From Hygrophila difformis (Eukaryota; Streptophyta; Magnoliopsida; Lamiales; Acanthaceae), in the NCBI GenBank assembly GCA_030278955.1, contig JAOANR010000015.1, forward strand, positions 36,488,487 through 36,552,486: DNA of 64,000 bases. The letters are read 5' to 3'. The translations under genes and the position numbers were made by a program. Numbering within the stretch: position 1 is the stretch's first letter; every line of letters begins with the position of its first letter. The notes beneath the pieces were generated by a model that saw only the letters and a program-made list of their open reading frames with translations, did not search any database and was not told where the DNA came from. Below, piece after piece: positions 1 through 11,200 of this stretch.

Positions 1-14
1 GATCGAAGCACTTT
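1..14 (-). pseudogene. Copia integrase fragment, left side of element D
   Basis: On the minus strand these bases continue the copia integrase reading frame that stops at 53009 on the other side of element C. With one copy of the 5-bp duplication removed, the junction reads on as Val-Leu-Arg, as expected in the copia integrase core just before the second catalytic Asp. The rest of the gene lies left of the window. Bases 10-14 (ACTTT) are the target-site duplication of element C. Confidence 0.75.
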
Positions 15-2150
15 TGTAACACCACGGATTTGATAACCCAGGCCGGGATGTCACCGCCACACCTCCCTAGCAAGACACGGTTACTCCGAGCTTACTAAAG
101 AGATGCAAGGCTATGGTTTTTCCGAATTTAAAATGTTCAAATAGCCCATTGAAATATAACTTGAAAATAGTATCATTACAGTTGCAGCGGAAAATAATAT
201 TTAGATATAAGTAATGCAGTGGAATTTAAATTGGGCCAACACGGCCAAAACACGGGTTAAAACAGGCCCGTTCATACTATAGTCTAATGCAAATTTAAAA
301 TAAATCGTTCCCGGAAAATTCCCATGCATGTACGTGCTCAAGTATAATCCACATGCTCTGTAGGAAAAAGAAAGAAATGGTTTTGGGTCAGCACAACTTG
401 CTGAATAAGTTAACGCCTGTTATGATCAAGGGGTTTCAAAACCTTTAATTAAATTTTAAGGAAAACATGTGCATACAAGACATGATTTAAATTTTATTCA
501 TCTAATAATAATTTAATTACATAATTTAAAAGACAAGGATTTCCACAAGATCATAATTTAACACACATGAAAAAGGGGTTTAATTAAATAAATAGATTTT
601 ACTCCTAGGCATGCATCAACAATATTCGATTTACCAATTTAAAAATAAATAATTTAATCGTGCACTCGAACATGTATTAAATTCATAAATAATAATTTAA
701 CATGTTATAAAATTTAAGACATAAATTTTAAATGCAAAATTTAATGACAAGAACAAATAAATAATTACATAAAAAGTATTAAATCTTTTAATTTTTCCCA
801 TTACGTCCCGTTTCTCAATATTTAGTGTAGCCGGTCATCCGGCGGCCGCAGCCGTTTCGTATTTCAAGTATTTCATTGGCCGTTTTGGCACAGTTTCTCA
901 TAACATTCACCCTCGGCCGTTTTGGCACGAAGCGAAAAGCTAGGGGGCGTTCTATTGAGCATTTTCCCCCTACGTCGGTCACCCTCGTCCGTCAAGGCAC
1001 GAAGCGAAAAGCTAGAGGGGCACTCCATCGAGCACTCACCCCCTACATAGCCAAGTATCTCATATGTTTCAATTTAGTGTAACGGGATTTTTCAAAAGTA
1101 TAAATGTATCGTATTTCAAGGTTTCGATCGTTTGTTTCGAAATTTCAAAATCTCACGATTTAAAAGTCGCTTGGCGTCACAGTTTACGCCTTTTTAATTC
1201 AAAAATTCATTTCAAGTCCAAAAATTCTGAAATTTTCACAGTATATCAAAAACACCCTAACAAAAAACTTTCGTGTTTTAATGATTTCAAAATAAGTTGA
1301 GGAAACATGTCAAAGATCGAGTTTATTGCACAACATATACACTGTCAGGTTTCAGGTTGACCACCGTTTGGAAAATCGACGTTTTGACATACCAAATGGA
1401 CTCCAAAAATTCTGAAATTTTATATGCACATAGTAGACATGATTATCTATAAATTTTATTTAGATTGCAAAGATCAATTCGGAGTCGAAAATACAGAACA
1501 TGCTCATCAAGTTCGGACATCTACACTGTCAGATTTCCAAAAAGGTTTTAAATCACAGTTTATGTTCGGATCAATTTGGGGTAGCAAACGTTGATGAAAA
1601 TCGATGAAATTTTTACACAACATATTTTAATGTGTTAGGATCAAAATTCTAGTTTTGAGTTTTTCGGTTTGAACTCTCGAAATAGGGGTTTTGGTCCGAT
1701 TTCAAATCTGTCACCATTTCAAGATCAACTCTCAAGGCAGGTTGGTTCTCGGCCGTTTTTGGATATCAAAACGCAATTAAAAATTATGAAAATTTTACAC
1801 GAACTAGAACTATGTCTTAGGAACATTTTTCATGTTTTGAGCTTTTCCGTTTGAGCAGTTTTAAGGGTTCGAAAAATTCGCACCAAATTGCTGCGCCATG
1901 GGTTTTTCGTTTTGACAGATTTTAGAGTTATTAAATCCCTATGTTTGGTTGCATTTTAAGTCACCCAAAACCAAGTAAGCATTAACTTACAGTGATTGAG
2001 TTCTTGGTCGTCCTAGGGTCGCTCGGCTCGTCCAAATATACTACGAACGGATCTACGCACACGTTCTCCTTCTCCTTCGGCCACGAACGTGTTTGCAAGT
2101 TAAAGATTCGAGAGTTAGATTGGGGATTGGAGATTTAAAACGAGAATGGG
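15..2150 (-). repeat. LTR of element C, left copy, interrupted by element A
   Basis: This stretch matches 49973-52175 over its whole length with scattered substitutions and small indels. It opens TGTAACACC and shares the same blocks in the same order. Similarity stops at 2150, where element A begins after the sequence ATGGG; the right copy continues instead with sequence that must lie beyond A, probably in the gap. AT-rich first part; no coding content recognised. Confidence 0.9.
905..1050. repeat. Tandem repeat of about 66 bp inside LTR C, two units
   Basis: Two imperfect copies share the core GGCACGAAGCGAAAAGCTAG followed by an A/C-rich tail ending in CCCCCTAC. The equivalent part of the right LTR (about 50875-51080) has three copies, so the LTRs differ by one unit. 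Confidence 0.7.
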
Positions 2151-4170
2151 TGATGAGTGATTTTCACTACTCGTATTTTACCACAAGCGGATGGTTGTCA
2201 TCAAGTAATAAAAACCGGTGAATAACGGAGTCGAACCACAGGGATTTTCAGAATATTATTTCATTCTGGAGAATATTTTAATTGTTTTAAGTTTATTAAT
2301 TATATATTTTATATTTTGAAAAGAGTTTATTTAATTCTAATGGTGATTAAATTAAAAACAGTGACATTAAATTTAAAATAAAGCAAGTTAAAATTTTAAT
2401 TAATAAAAATATAAATGGGAGTTGCTTGTAATTTTTTAAATATTGCCATCTTTATATAAAATAGAAATTGCATAATGATTTAGCATTTTCCAATGTCTAA
2501 AAAGATCAATTTCTTAAGATTAATTATTTTATAAAGATTAAAAATATAGTAATCTACTAAAGTTCAAATTATGCTTAAACGGACTTCATGGAAAAGCTGA
2601 TTAAATTATCTAACATTCTGCAATCATTGTTCTAGGCCTAAATTTGAGTCTTTCCCAAGCATACAAATTTTCCTATAGCAATTAATAGGCACTTTTCATT
2701 TCCCAAATCATTGTGCACATGCAAGAATCTATTTATAATGTAATTTATTCCCAATTCCGGTACTAAAATATGAAATCTACTTTTTATCTCCCGATTTAGC
2801 AAAACAGAAATTAGAGAATTAGATTCTAACATTTAATTATGCAGAACAGTGTAAATAATCTAACAATTATGGTAAAATAATCACAAAACATGGTAAACTG
2901 GATTTAATTAATAATATTAGAATGCAGATAGATTAAAGTTATTGCCAGATTACTAAAAATAGCAAATTATAGATTGATCGATCAATTTAGGTTTAGCAGA
3001 TTAATGATTTGAATTGCAGATTTGGTAAAACACAGAATATCGATCAGTTTGGAAGCATCTAACATATAATCCTAATACATATTCTGATTCCATTGCAGAT
3101 TAATCCATTCTAATCGATTAAAAGCATATTACACCAAAACAAGAAAATTCACTTCCATAGTTCAGGCAAAGTAACGCTTAAATTAGATTAGACAGATTCT
3201 AACATTATAACAGATTAACCCAGATTACATAAGAAAACATCGACACTTTATATTACTTCCATAAAAGATAGATTCATACTTCAAAGTGATTCTGAACTCC
3301 CGTTCTAGATCACTGATAATACGAACATTACATAAATCCGTCTACAAATTCGAAACATGATAGCAGATTACATTTACAGGCAATTTCATAATATTACAAA
3401 GCAAGAAAAAGAAAGGCAACACCTAGAATAAGAAGAACACGCCCAGAAAGTCGTTCCTGGTGCATCCCTTCGGCATGGATTTGTGTTTCCGGCCGTCTTC
3501 TCCCATTATTTGATGTTTCCAGAGAGTTTTTGTCGAAAATTATGAGTCTGGATATTGAAGAATGACGAAGAACGGCTCTTAAAACCGAGTTCGGGAGGTT
3601 AGAAAACTGCCCAACTGCGACGATGGCGCAAAAAGTGGCGCTCCAAGGTGGTTTTAGGCGCCACCAAGAAGGTGCGGCGCATTCCGACAATTTCCCAATT
3701 TTTTAACAGCGGCGCATTTTGTGGCGCTCCGGAGCAGATTTCGGCGCCACCAAGCATGTGCGCCGCATCCTGAAGCTTTCTCCATCCGAAAATTTCCCAA
3801 GTGTTGATGCGGCGCCTGATGTGGCGCCTGAGCATGATTTTAGGCGCCGCCATGCCTATGTGGCGCATCCTGGGCACAGTCCAGTGTTGAAAAATCCGAA
3901 TTTGACATCCTTTGACCTCCGAACATCTTCTTTTTTCATTTTAATGCCTGAAACAACATTGCAATGTATTAGAATTGCCAAAGTCTTATTAAAAAGCATA
4001 AAACAAGGTAAATTAAACTCAAATAAGCTCAATTTAACCAGTCTTATTAATATTTACAAACCACATGAAATGTCAACTAAAAACCCTAAAAACACGGTCA
4101 CATGCATGCTTTTTAGGTTCATTTTAACACAATTTAAGCTCATTTAAATGTGGTTTCACATGGTGCATCA
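2151..4170 (-). repeat. 3' LTR of element A
   Basis: In element sense the LTR starts TGATGCACCATG at 4170, right after a polypurine tract, and ends CACTCATCA at 2151. The part near 2200-2260, with the phrase GAGTCGAACCACAGGGA, resembles LTR ends I know from Athila-type elements. It contains the GGCGC palindrome array at 3624-3880 and long AT-rich stretches. The matching 5' LTR is not in the window, so the borders rest on the tract, the TG/CA ends and the break in element C. Confidence 0.8.
3624..3880. repeat. GGCGC nested-palindrome array, LTR copy of element A (3 units)
   Basis: Units start near 3624, 3711 and 3811. Each has four GGCGC/GCGCC sites: two spaced about 12 bases apart, then a TAGGCGCCAC block, then a GCGGCGCATTC block, so outer and inner sites can pair. 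The same unit forms the arrays at 7371-7705 and 10882-11200. Confidence 0.85.
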
Positions 4171-4209
4171 ACATCCTCACACTTAAATATTGCTCGTCCC
4201 ATGAGCAAT
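4171..4209 (-). promoter_or_regulatory. Polypurine tract and hairpin of element A
   Basis: In element sense a hairpin (ATTGCTC, loop, GAGCAAT; 4189-4209) is followed by AAGTGTGAGGATGT and directly by the LTR start TGATG. The purine run next to the LTR is the expected plus-strand primer. A hairpin just before the tract also occurs in B, N and H. Confidence 0.8.
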
Positions 4210-5602
4210 GAGATCAATTAACACATCAACTTGCCAATCAAGATAATAAAGATAAAGTCTCTATAGTTCTGCCAAATCATAGATTTCAACAACAAAATGA
4301 GTTTAAAAGGGTTCAAAGTTTAAGTGCTAGAACGAGGTAAATTAATATGCATCAGTTATTAAAATCAAGTATCCAAAGCACTTACAATACAGAAAATGAA
4401 TTAATTATACATAGCACTTAAAATAGGAGAGTGAATAATGTAAATATGCTTTTCTATTCCAGTCTTCAAAAATGCTCAATCTATGACTTGGTTTCACTAT
4501 ATTCTAGACACTTTGGCTGAGTTGTAGACGGTTGAATTCCAAAAGCTACTCATGTCACTGAATATGTGCCAGTCATCCAGTCAAGAGTTTATGAATTTTT
4601 ATTTAATTCCCCTTTTAAATATAGCTTTTGTTTTTCTTCTTCTTTTCTCTTTTTGATCTTGCATTCTTCAACATTTTTTTCTCTTTTTCTTTTTGCAAGA
4701 TAACTCTCTTTTTTTATTGCAGGGGGTTTTACTCCGACTTTATTTTAATTAAGCATTTAGGAAGACTTGGAACGAGCATATTCATATATAAAGAATGATT
4801 ACTCCCCACAAAATAAATAACTAGTCTAATTAATCAAGTAGTTTTCTGCAAGGTAAATAGAATTGTCACCAATAATTCAAACGACTAACATAATAATTTA
4901 ACGAAGTCTAGGACTTTAAACTAAGAAACCTAATACTCATTAAGTTGTAAAATCGGATTTAAGTAGAACATTTAGACTTATTTAGATTTTCTCTAGATTG
5001 GCAGTGATGTGATAGTCTCAAAACAATAGCACAACTGTGAAAGCACTATTTAAATTTAAAATAATTAATGTGTCCTTATTAAGCATGCAACATTTTATTT
5101 AAAGCATAATAAATATTAAAATAAAAATTAAGCTAAGCTCTTACCAGAATACTTCATGCAGATTGATAAAATAAAACATGAAGAGATCACACCTGGAGTA
5201 TGTAGATCCCTAGAATTTCCTTTTACCAACATGGATGTTCCCTTTTTGCTTCTTCTTGGCATATCCTGCTTCTTTATATATTTATATGGTATTCACTTAT
5301 ACAAAAGATAATCATTAGAGCACTTGGTGAATTATAGATTAAAATAATTAAATTCTATCCATAATTTATTTAATTCAGATTTTTATTATTTTAATTTTTA
5401 AATTTTAGATTTTTAATTCTCTTTAGCCCTTTTTATTAATTAAATAAACATGGACAGATTTAAACAAAATATTAAATTCCATAAACTTACCAAAAGCAAA
5501 ATACCACAAGTTCTAGCAACTATTACATAGAAGTGCCATAAGCAAAATACTACCAAAATTAATTTAATCATGACAAATTTAACAAAAAGAGAGCAATCCT
5601 AT
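4210..5602 (-). other. Non-coding 3' region of element A
   Basis: This stretch between env-like gene 2 and the polypurine tract is AT-rich, with pyrimidine runs near 4625-4720, and no frame of interest on either strand. It is probably the 3' untranslated region of the element transcript. Confidence 0.6.
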
Positions 5603-7081
5603 CTAATCAACAATATAGATTTCTAAAGATCTATCCGAATCATCTACTTCATCTTCCCTAGGAACATCATCACTTCCTGTAGAGCTCGAACTAGTGGTAG
5701 GAGGAATATATCGATCACCTAAACTTTCAGACATGAAGTACTCAAGTCTGGTGGAAAGTCGTGCAATCTGTGTCTGTGTACTATCCTCCTTTTTCTTCAT
5801 CTCGGCTCTAAGCTGATGAATTTCATAAGGCATCCTATTGATTGCACTCTCTGCGGGCAAAGCCTTAGTACCAGATGTACTAGGTATATCAGTGTGATGA
5901 GTGGGTGCCCTACGAGGTGAAGTAGGGTAAGCTAACTCTGTACATCTTACTCCAAGCTTGGTATAATTAGTCTTGAAACAGATAGGGGGCTTTGGCTTTA
6001 CATCTTGAGCATAGGCACTTAGATCTACTCCAGCTCTCTTGCAAAGTGCCCAAATCAGTGCAGGGAATCCAAGAATCTTCCTTTTTACATCAGATGCCAA
6101 TTTATCCAACTCATAGGCCACCATCTCCCCAATGTCAATAGGCAACCCATTCTTCACACAGTACACAAAATACAGCTCCTCTGCATTCGGTTGTGCAGTG
6201 TGCGAAGTAGGAAACACCTTATGCTTGTAGAGCAAGTAGATCTGGTATAGCGGTGCATCCATTGAAGTGGCAACAACATTTTCCTTCTTCTCCCCTATGT
6301 AGGCAACTTCCTTTTGCTTTTCAAACATCTCTCTCAAGATCCTTTTCTCCAACTCTGGTCCTCCTTCCTCTTCATGAATAGGGTCGTGAAAGTGCTTCTT
6401 CTTTGTAGCCAGGCAAGAGACATCCACAGTACCATAAAGTTCATTAATTACTGTGGGACCATATGGCACAGGCACTCCCCTAATCCATGAAGTATAGTGA
6501 TCATATCAAGCATTACATAGGAATTTCCTAGTAAGCTCCCAAGAGTAAACTCCTTTCGGATGCTCAGCAAATTTCATCCATCCTCGACTCATGAGAGCAT
6601 CATGAACCGAAAATCGCTTCATGTCAGCTTCAGTGAATCCTTTGTCTTGGATAATCCATCTTTCCACCATCTTCTGATAATAAGAATATGCCGTTTGATT
6701 GATGAAAATAGCCGGATTGAAAGTGTCCCCAGTAAGTTCTTCCAGAGGGGTTGTATCATCCTTTCTGTTATGACTTTTCCTCTTCGCTTTAGAACCACGT
6801 GAATATTTATCCCCCTCCGGTGAAATTTCTTCTGGAGATTCAGCATCATCTCCCTCTTGCTGTGGATCATCCTCTGTTGGTTGAGCAGAATTGAAGGAAG
6901 TTTCGTTTCCATCCAATGAATCAGGAGCCACCAAATCATTCACAAAAATATCTTCAGCACCCACAACAGCCGGCTCCGGATCAGGTTCTCTAATAACAGG
7001 TGGTTGTGATGGGGCAGGCTCTGTGGCTTTCTGTTTCTTTCCACCATTGTTTCTGGGGTTATTCTTTCTCTTTGGTCTCAT
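5603..7081 (-). pseudogene. Env-like gene 2 of element A (putative plant transposon protein family), one in-frame stop
   Basis: A single minus-strand frame of 493 codons starts with ATG at 7081 and ends at 5603. It is broken only by a TGA at 6506-6508 (codon 192). The N-terminus is basic (MRPKRKNN, a possible nuclear signal) and then acidic and Pro-rich. The family domain covers about residues 118-300, with FNPAIF, RGWMKF and YSWELTRKFL. The C-terminus carries the RLEYFMSESLGDRY motif and an acidic tail. It is a divergent paralogue of the gene at 8147-9871 with the same motifs in the same order. Such ORFs lie 3' of pol in Athila elements and are called env-like by position; I see no signal peptide or membrane helix. 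The molecular role is unknown. Confidence 0.8.
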
Positions 7082-7186
7082 GATGGCAGAATTTGGGAAA
7101 AAGGAATTGAGATTAGAAAGCTAATTAAACTGGAAGAGAAGGGAATTGACAGATTTGGTAGAAAGTGAGAGTGACCGATTGGTAAT

Positions 7187-7200
7187 CCCCCTTTTAAAGA
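7187..7200 (-). promoter_or_regulatory. Possible TATA box for env-like gene 2
   Basis: The minus strand reads TCTTTAAAAGGGGG about 110 bases before the ATG at 7081 and about 170 bases after the GGCGC array. The position suits a private promoter; this is inference from sequence only. Confidence 0.4.
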
Positions 7201-7370
7201 CGGTGAAATCTTGATTTTGTTGAGATATGAAGTGATTGATTTAATCTAGATCCAAATATACACTAAACATACGATTTGGAGTCAGTATAATGCTGTTTAG
7301 GATCCCAAAAATCGATTAGATATGATTTGAATCTTTTGGATTCGCGGATTTTTCAAAAATTCGCGTCGGT

Positions 7371-7705
7371 GGCGCAAAAAGTGGCGCTCCGAAGCCAATT
7401 TAGGCGCCACACAGAGAGTGTAGCGCATTTTAGAATAAAATAAAATTTAAAAATAATCCGCGGCGCCAAAAGTGGCGCTCAAGGGGGGTTTTAGGCGCCG
7501 CACAGTTCATGCGGCGCATTCTGAAGCCAACTTGGAAAAATTCTCATTTTGCGGCGCCAAAAGTGGCGCTTCAAGGCAGATTTAGGCGCCACCAAGCACA
7601 TGCGGCGCATTTTGGAAAAACTTAGAAAATTTTCTAAGTTTTGCGGCGCATAAATTGGCGCTGGAAGGCGTTTTTTAGGCGCCACACTGCACATGTGGCA
7701 CATTC
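7371..7705. repeat. GGCGC nested-palindrome array upstream of env-like gene 2 (4 units)
   Basis: Units begin near 7371, 7462, 7552 and 7644, a period of about 91 bases. Each has the four-site layout GGCGC, GTGGCGCT, TAGGCGCCAC, GCGGCGCATT separated by AT-rich filler. The array closely resembles the one in the LTR of the same element and lies between the two env-like genes. Confidence 0.9.
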
Positions 7706-8146
7706 TGTGCCAAATTCGGGCAGAATGTGTTTTTCCTAAGTTCATCCCCATGATGTCCAACATCTCCAAATCACTCAAAAATACCAATCTCACTTCTTCC
7801 ACACCTCAATCAAGTCCAAATACACTTCATTGATCTTTTCAACCGTTCAAAACAACTCAATCTAACATGCTATTGGTAAGAGCTACTTTATTGAGTTCAA
7901 AAACAACTAAAAACCTTATAAGCTAAATAACAACTATCTAATGTTTCATATGATCAAAATAACTTGAATAATGGAAATGGCATATCTAGAATAGCAAAAT
8001 AGTAGAAATAGAGTTTATGACACTACAATCCAAATGAAAAGCAACTAGAATGTAGCAAAACGAATGTAACAGAGTCAAATACATAGGCCTATCAATACAT
8101 GTGATCTATAATGATCACAAGCCTATCTATCACTCATCTCTCGCAC
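7706..8146 (-). other. Spacer, 3' flank of env-like gene 1
   Basis: No gene is seen on either strand. The stretch is AT-rich and separates the stop of env-like gene 1 from the next array, so it is probably that gene's 3' untranslated region. Confidence 0.5.
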
Positions 8147-9871
8147 TCAGTCAAAATCCTCATCAGAATCATCATTGTCTCCAACTTCCTCAGATCCGTC
8201 TCCAGCATCCTCATCTTGAGCATCACCATCATCCCCATCCTCATCACCGTCTCCGGAGCCTACATAGTCCTCATCATCATCGTCCTCAGAAGGTGTCTGA
8301 GGAGCGACATATCGCTGTCCTAAGCTCTGGGAAATGAAGTACTCCAGTCTGGCTGCGTGGTAGGCCTGGGCTCGTGCATTCTTGGCTATCTGATCAGCCA
8401 AGAAATGGTGCCTTTGAGCTGCAAGTAAGGCATGCTCATTCACAGTGTTCAGTAAGTTCTGTTGGTTCATCAATAAAGTCCTAGCCCACTTAGGCTCTCC
8501 CTGATACTGCTGTGACTGCTGTGGCTGAGCCCTGCCTCGCCCTCTACCTCTGCCCCTACCACCTCGTGTACCCCGGGTGGACTGTGAAGGAGCCTCAGAA
8601 TGCTCCTGGCTGGCCTGTGAAGGTGCAGGTGGTGGTGACTGCCTGGGCAACTCTCTGGGAAGTATCATAGGCTGGCATCTTATGCCAGGCAACTTGAAGT
8701 TCTTCTTCCCAAATGGAATCGGAGGCCTCATTCTCCAATCTCTATCAAACTGCCCTATGTTCACTCCTGCTTGAGCACAAAGTAGCCATATCAAACTAGG
8801 AAACATAAGAGCTGACCTCTTAGACACCCCCGGTGTCTGTCTCGGCTCAAGCGATACAAGCTCTCCCATATTGATAGGGCTCCCCATCTTGATGCAATAT
8901 GGAACATACATATCCAGGGCAGTGGGTCCAGAAGTGTGAGTCGAAGGACTCAATCTCGATCTATAGAACATGAGAAGCTGGTACATAGGAGCATCCATGT
9001 CAGGCCCATGTAGCCTACTCATGTCATCATCATCATACGTGAGGATGTCCTCCTGTCCCTCAAACATAGACATCAGCACAAGTTTTTTAAAATCCTCCCT
9101 GTCATCTCCTCTCATCACCGGCTCCCAGAAGTCTCTGCCATAGGGCACATCCACTACTCCAAATATCTGATTAATGTGCTGAGGAGTAATGGGCACTCTC
9201 ACCCCAAAAATCCATGAATCCTCCTCCTCAGCATTGGCTAGAAATAGCCTAGTCAGCTCCCATGAGTATGATCCAGCTGGGTGTCTCACAAACCTCTCCC
9301 AACCCCTGGATCTAATAGCATCTCGAAGCAAAGGGTGCTGTAAGTCTCTTTCTGAAAAACCCGTATCTGCAATGATCCTCTTTTTGTGGAATCTTTTGTA
9401 CAGCTCATATGCCCTGGCACTCCTGAATATAGTGGCATCGAATATGCCCTCCTTGACATACAACAGATCAGGGACATAGGCTCTGGGATCTTGCCTTTTC
9501 TGTCCTCCCCTTGCCGGTTGCTCCTCCTGCTCCTCCTGATCAACCTCATCATGATCTTCCTCCCCACCCACAGCCTCAGGGACAAGCTCCTGAATAACTA
9601 ATGCAGCAGATCTCCCTCTCCTAGGTCGAGAGGAAGTGGAACTCGTGCCAGGTGCCTTCCCCCGAGAGGCTCTAGAAGGGGCCTGTGAATGATCAGATGC
9701 CTCAGGCTGCTCAGGCTGAATGGGCTAGTCAGGCTGATTGACCTCCTGCTGGTCATCAGCGGGTACTGTAGTATGCCTCGAAGAAGCAGCACTCTTGAAC
9801 TTGCTCTTCCTGAAATAGGAGAGAAGTCCCTTGGACTTGGAAGCACCTCCTGAGCCCTGTGGTGGATCCAT
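8147..9871 (-). pseudogene. Env-like gene 1 of element A (putative plant transposon protein family), one premature stop
   Basis: The frame begins at the ATG at 9871 (MDPPQGSGG), runs 574 codons to 8147 and has one in-frame TAG at 9725-9727; from there the frame is open for over 520 codons. The Ser/Pro/Gln-rich head is followed by the family domain (about residues 140-290: IFDATIF, RGWERF, YSWELTRLFLANA, GVRVPITPQHIN). Next come a Gly-Arg stretch (RGGRGRGRGRGR), the motif RLEYFISQSLGQRY, and a tail of almost pure Asp/Glu/Gly. No membrane helix or signal peptide is visible, so env-like describes position, not a proven envelope. An intron with splice sites at 10571 and 10052 and a palindrome array lie upstream. 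A longer start at 10040 is possible if a frameshift near 9880 is assumed. Confidence 0.8.
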
Positions 9872-10040
9872 CTGTATCAGATTTTTCGTACGGAGTCTGC
9901 GATGTTAAAAAATATGCCTCATCAGGAATAGGAGTAGGAATGCTATCCGGTGACTGTGGATCATAAATCCCTATCCTCCCATCGGGCATTGGTATATACC
10001 TATAACCCGATTTCTTAGGGAGGTTTGGAGGATTACACAT
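9756..10040 (-). pseudogene. Leader ORF before env-like gene 1, probably its shifted N-terminus
   Basis: This short frame starts with ATG 11 bases after a putative splice acceptor and begins MCNPPNLPKK. It overlaps the start of env-like gene 1 in another frame. Its Pro-rich head has an Asn-Pro-Pro near the start, as does exon 2 of the F-box gene in element B. It may be the original N-terminus of env-like 1, separated by a frameshift, or a short upstream ORF. Confidence 0.45.
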
Positions 10041-10051
10041 TATTTCAGTAC

Positions 10052-10571
10052 CTGGTTGTACAAAAACTTTGGGTTCATATCATATATATGCATTGCCTCC
10101 CATCCTCACACTTAAGTTTAAACCAAAGGTTAACTTAAGTGTTAAGTATAAAGCAAACATATACATCAACCTAGAATGTGGGATTTAAATGACTCAATGA
10201 CCAAAATGTTGCATTTTAAAAGCTATGAATCCTAAACTTTGTTTAAACATAACATCCATTTCATTCTAAAGTTTAAAATTCATGTTAAAGCATGCCCTTT
10301 TAACAAAAACTCTTGTTTTATTAAATTTCCAGATTTTTAATTTTCAAAAATCCCAAATTTTTAAATGTAATCCAAAAATCTTCACATTATGCAAGAAGCT
10401 CATGTTCTACAACACTTGTTCATGTTCAAACTAGGATTTAGACAATTAAAAACAAGTTTAATCCCACATTCTAACAATACCCAAAATTTGAGCAACAACA
10501 CAAATACCACAATTAATGCATTCCAAAGCACTAGAATATGATAGAATTTGAATTGGGATAGCCATTCTTAC
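10052..10571 (-). other. Putative intron in the 5' leader of env-like gene 1
   Basis: On the minus strand the donor is AG|GTAAGA (intron starts 10571) and the acceptor is TTGTACAACCAG|G (intron ends 10052), about 11 bases before the ATG at 10040. The intron is AT-rich, 520 bases long, and carries a hairpin plus polypurine-tract copy shortly before the acceptor. No transcript evidence is available here. Confidence 0.5.
10098..10144 (-). promoter_or_regulatory. Second polypurine-tract/hairpin module in element A
   Basis: Minus strand: arms ACACTTAAGTT and AACTTAAGTGT flank a short loop, followed by AAGTGTGAGGATGGGAGG. This matches the true tract at 4171-4209 (AAGTGTGAGGATG) but lies inside the candidate intron, about 50 bases from its acceptor. 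Confidence 0.7.
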
Positions 10572-10881
10572 CTAAATTGAAGGATTTGAGCACTTTGGAG
10601 TAGAATCCCCAAACTTGAAGAACTAGGGTTGAAGAACCCTAATTTGATTTAAACAAAGCAAAATTTGGATTTTGGAATGAGAATTTGAACAATGTGGATG
10701 AGAATTGATAGGAAGGAACAAGAATTGGAGAATTTTACCGGAGTGGTGCAAATTGTGTCGCTTGGGAATGGAGAGAATGGCGCTCGGTGGTCTCTTGGAA
10801 GAGAAAGGGCTCGATCGATCGAATGGAATGGGGAAGGAAAAGAAATTTTTGGGATTAAAATCCCGTTTCTGGACCGGGTCA
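10572..10881 (-). other. Candidate promoter and untranslated exon 1 of env-like gene 1
   Basis: This stretch lies between the GGCGC array and the donor at 10571. No clear TATA box was found. The 3' part contains the phrase AACCCTAGTTCTTCAA before the donor. It could be transcribed leader; coding potential is not evident. Confidence 0.35.
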
Positions 10882-11200
10882 GGCGCCAATGTGGCGCTTC
10901 AGAGGCTCCTTCGGCGCCGCACAGGCTGTGCGGCGCATGGTCGGATCAAGAAATTTTCTAAGTCCTTATGCGGCGCAATTTGTGGCGCTGCGGAGCAATT
11001 TTATGCGCCACACAGTATGTGTGGCGCATAACCTGACTCAAAACAAATTTAGGTCCGAAAATGGCGCAGAACGTGGCGCTTTGGAGCGGCCACACATACT
11101 GTGTGGCGCATAAACTGACTCCAGACATTTTCAATGTAGAAGTTGGCGCATATTGTGGCGTCTGAGCTTGATTTTAGGCGCCACCAAGAAGGTGTGGCGC
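10882..11200. repeat. GGCGC nested-palindrome array upstream of env-like gene 1 (4 units)
   Basis: Units begin near 10882, 10972, 11063 and 11154 (period about 91). They share the four-site pattern of the other two arrays of element A, for example GTGGCGCT followed by GCGCCACACAG and TGTGTGGCGCAT. Confidence 0.9.

Noticed and set aside
3719..4147. Plus-strand open frame of 142 codons in A's LTR
   Set aside because: It is antisense to the LTR and covers the GGCGC array; no domain and no homologous frame in the other arrays.
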